Source: Betaproteobacteria bacterium
GTDB taxonomy: Bacteria > Pseudomonadota > Gammaproteobacteria > Burkholderiales > Gallionellaceae
Length of the DNA stretch: 6,215 nucleotides
NCBI GenBank assembly: GCA_028871775.1
Contig: JAGWMH010000108.1
Coordinates: 1 to 6,215 of the forward strand
Direction of reading: 5' to 3'
Under the pieces are notes generated by a model. That model saw only the letters and a list, made by a program, of their open reading frames with translations, did not search any database and had not been told where the DNA came from. Of the stretch, positions 6,022 through 6,215 are shown in pieces. Each line of letters starts with the position of its first letter. Within the stretch, counting starts at the first letter, position 1. The translations under genes and the position numbers were made by a program.

Positions 6022-6215
6022 TCAAATGACTTGCAGCGCGGCCAGCGCCGCCTCGTAATTCGGCTCGTTCTTAATCTCGCTGACCAGTTCGGTATAGCGC
6101 ACCACGTTGTTGCCATCCAGCACGATCACCGCTCGCGTGGCGAGCCCGACCAGCACGCCGCTGGCGATTTCCACGCCGTAGTTGCGCAGGAACTCGCGGC
6201 CGCGCATCAGGGACA
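6022..6215 (-). CDS. tpx: Thiol peroxidase Tpx, copy 2, C-terminal part (runs off the window)
   Basis: On the minus strand an open frame enters at the right edge and ends with TGA at 6024-6022. Its 63 residues correspond to residues 107-169 of the copy 1 protein and differ only at the end: ALQVI instead of ALKAI (Lys167 to Gln, Ala168 to Val). The conserved arginine in ATRAVIVLD is present; the two catalytic cysteines would be further upstream, outside the window, so I cannot tell whether this copy is complete. The internal ATG at 6207 is a normal methionine of the family (SLMRGREFL), not the start. Copy 1 and copy 2 converge tail to tail. Confidence 0.88.
   Translation of the reverse strand, partial: SLMRGREFLRNYGVEIASGVLVGLATRAVIVLDGNNVVRYTELVSEIKNEPNYEAALAALQVI

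Larger units (their letters stand above)
5697..6215. repeat. Large inverted duplication: tpx 3' end plus flank, axis at 5956
   Basis: Every position x in 5697-5926 matches the complement of position 11912-x in 5986-6215 with no gaps. I count six mismatches in 230 positions: one at 5899, four in the last 12 nt of the gene including the stop codon (TAA against TGA), and one synonymous C/T change (gagatcaag against gagattaag). The 59-nt spacer 5927-5985 is not symmetric. The outer limit lies beyond the right edge. Confidence 0.93.

Noticed and set aside
5483..6025. 180-codon minus-strand frame starting with a CHSRAGGNP-type peptide
   Set aside because: That peptide is the translation of the dRS3 repeat, a common spurious-gene source, and the rest is antisense to tpx.

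Overview
The window looks like chromosome of a GC-rich betaproteobacterium. Gene content (accC-prmA-MJ0042/DUF3426 protein, a tandem glycine riboswitch before gcvT, a split glycine decarboxylase, an E. coli-type Tpx) and the style of the intergenic repeats suggest Nitrosomonadales/Gallionellaceae. That placement is an impression from sequence style and was not tested by a search. All complete genes are on the + strand; a partial second tpx enters from the right edge on the - strand.

Layout. Positions 1-1913 hold a housekeeping cluster: the 3' end of accC (biotin carboxylase), prmA (ribosomal protein L11 methyltransferase) and a membrane-anchored zinc-ribbon/DUF3426 protein. The junctions are a 1-nt gap and an ATGA overlap. 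Positions 1914-2343 are non-coding and regulatory: a weak terminator hairpin, a good sigma70-like promoter (1924-1952), a tandem glycine riboswitch (about 1967-2294) and an intrinsic terminator (2294-2326). The second aptamer is inflated to about 224 nt by a folded, repeat-like extension of its P3 stem. Positions 2344-5361 hold gcvT, gcvH and gcvPA, the T, H and N-terminal P subunits of the glycine cleavage system. A tpx thiol peroxidase (5381-5890) follows 19 nt later, where gcvPB might be expected. gcvPB is not in the window.

Every larger gap in the gcv-tpx unit carries a repeat. The gcvT-gcvH gap has phased 7-nt ACTANNN units with inverted partners. The gcvH-gcvPA gap has four GTGAAAN heptads followed by four reverse-complement heptads. 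The region after tpx has two inverted copies of a dRS3-like ATTCCC-N8-GGGAAT palindrome. The dRS3 arms belong to a larger inverted duplication: the last 194 nt of tpx, its stop codon and 36 nt of 3' flank recur in reverse orientation up to the window edge, about 97% identical, around an axis at position 5956.

How it fits together. Excess glycine would be sensed by the leader RNA, permitting transcription through the terminator into gcvT-gcvH-gcvPA and probably tpx. The T, H and P proteins, with GcvPB and lipoamide dehydrogenase encoded elsewhere, split glycine into CO2, NH3 and methylene-tetrahydrofolate. I see no wholly new protein system. The parts worth a second look are the expanded riboswitch, the two heptad-repeat spacers and the inverted tpx duplication.
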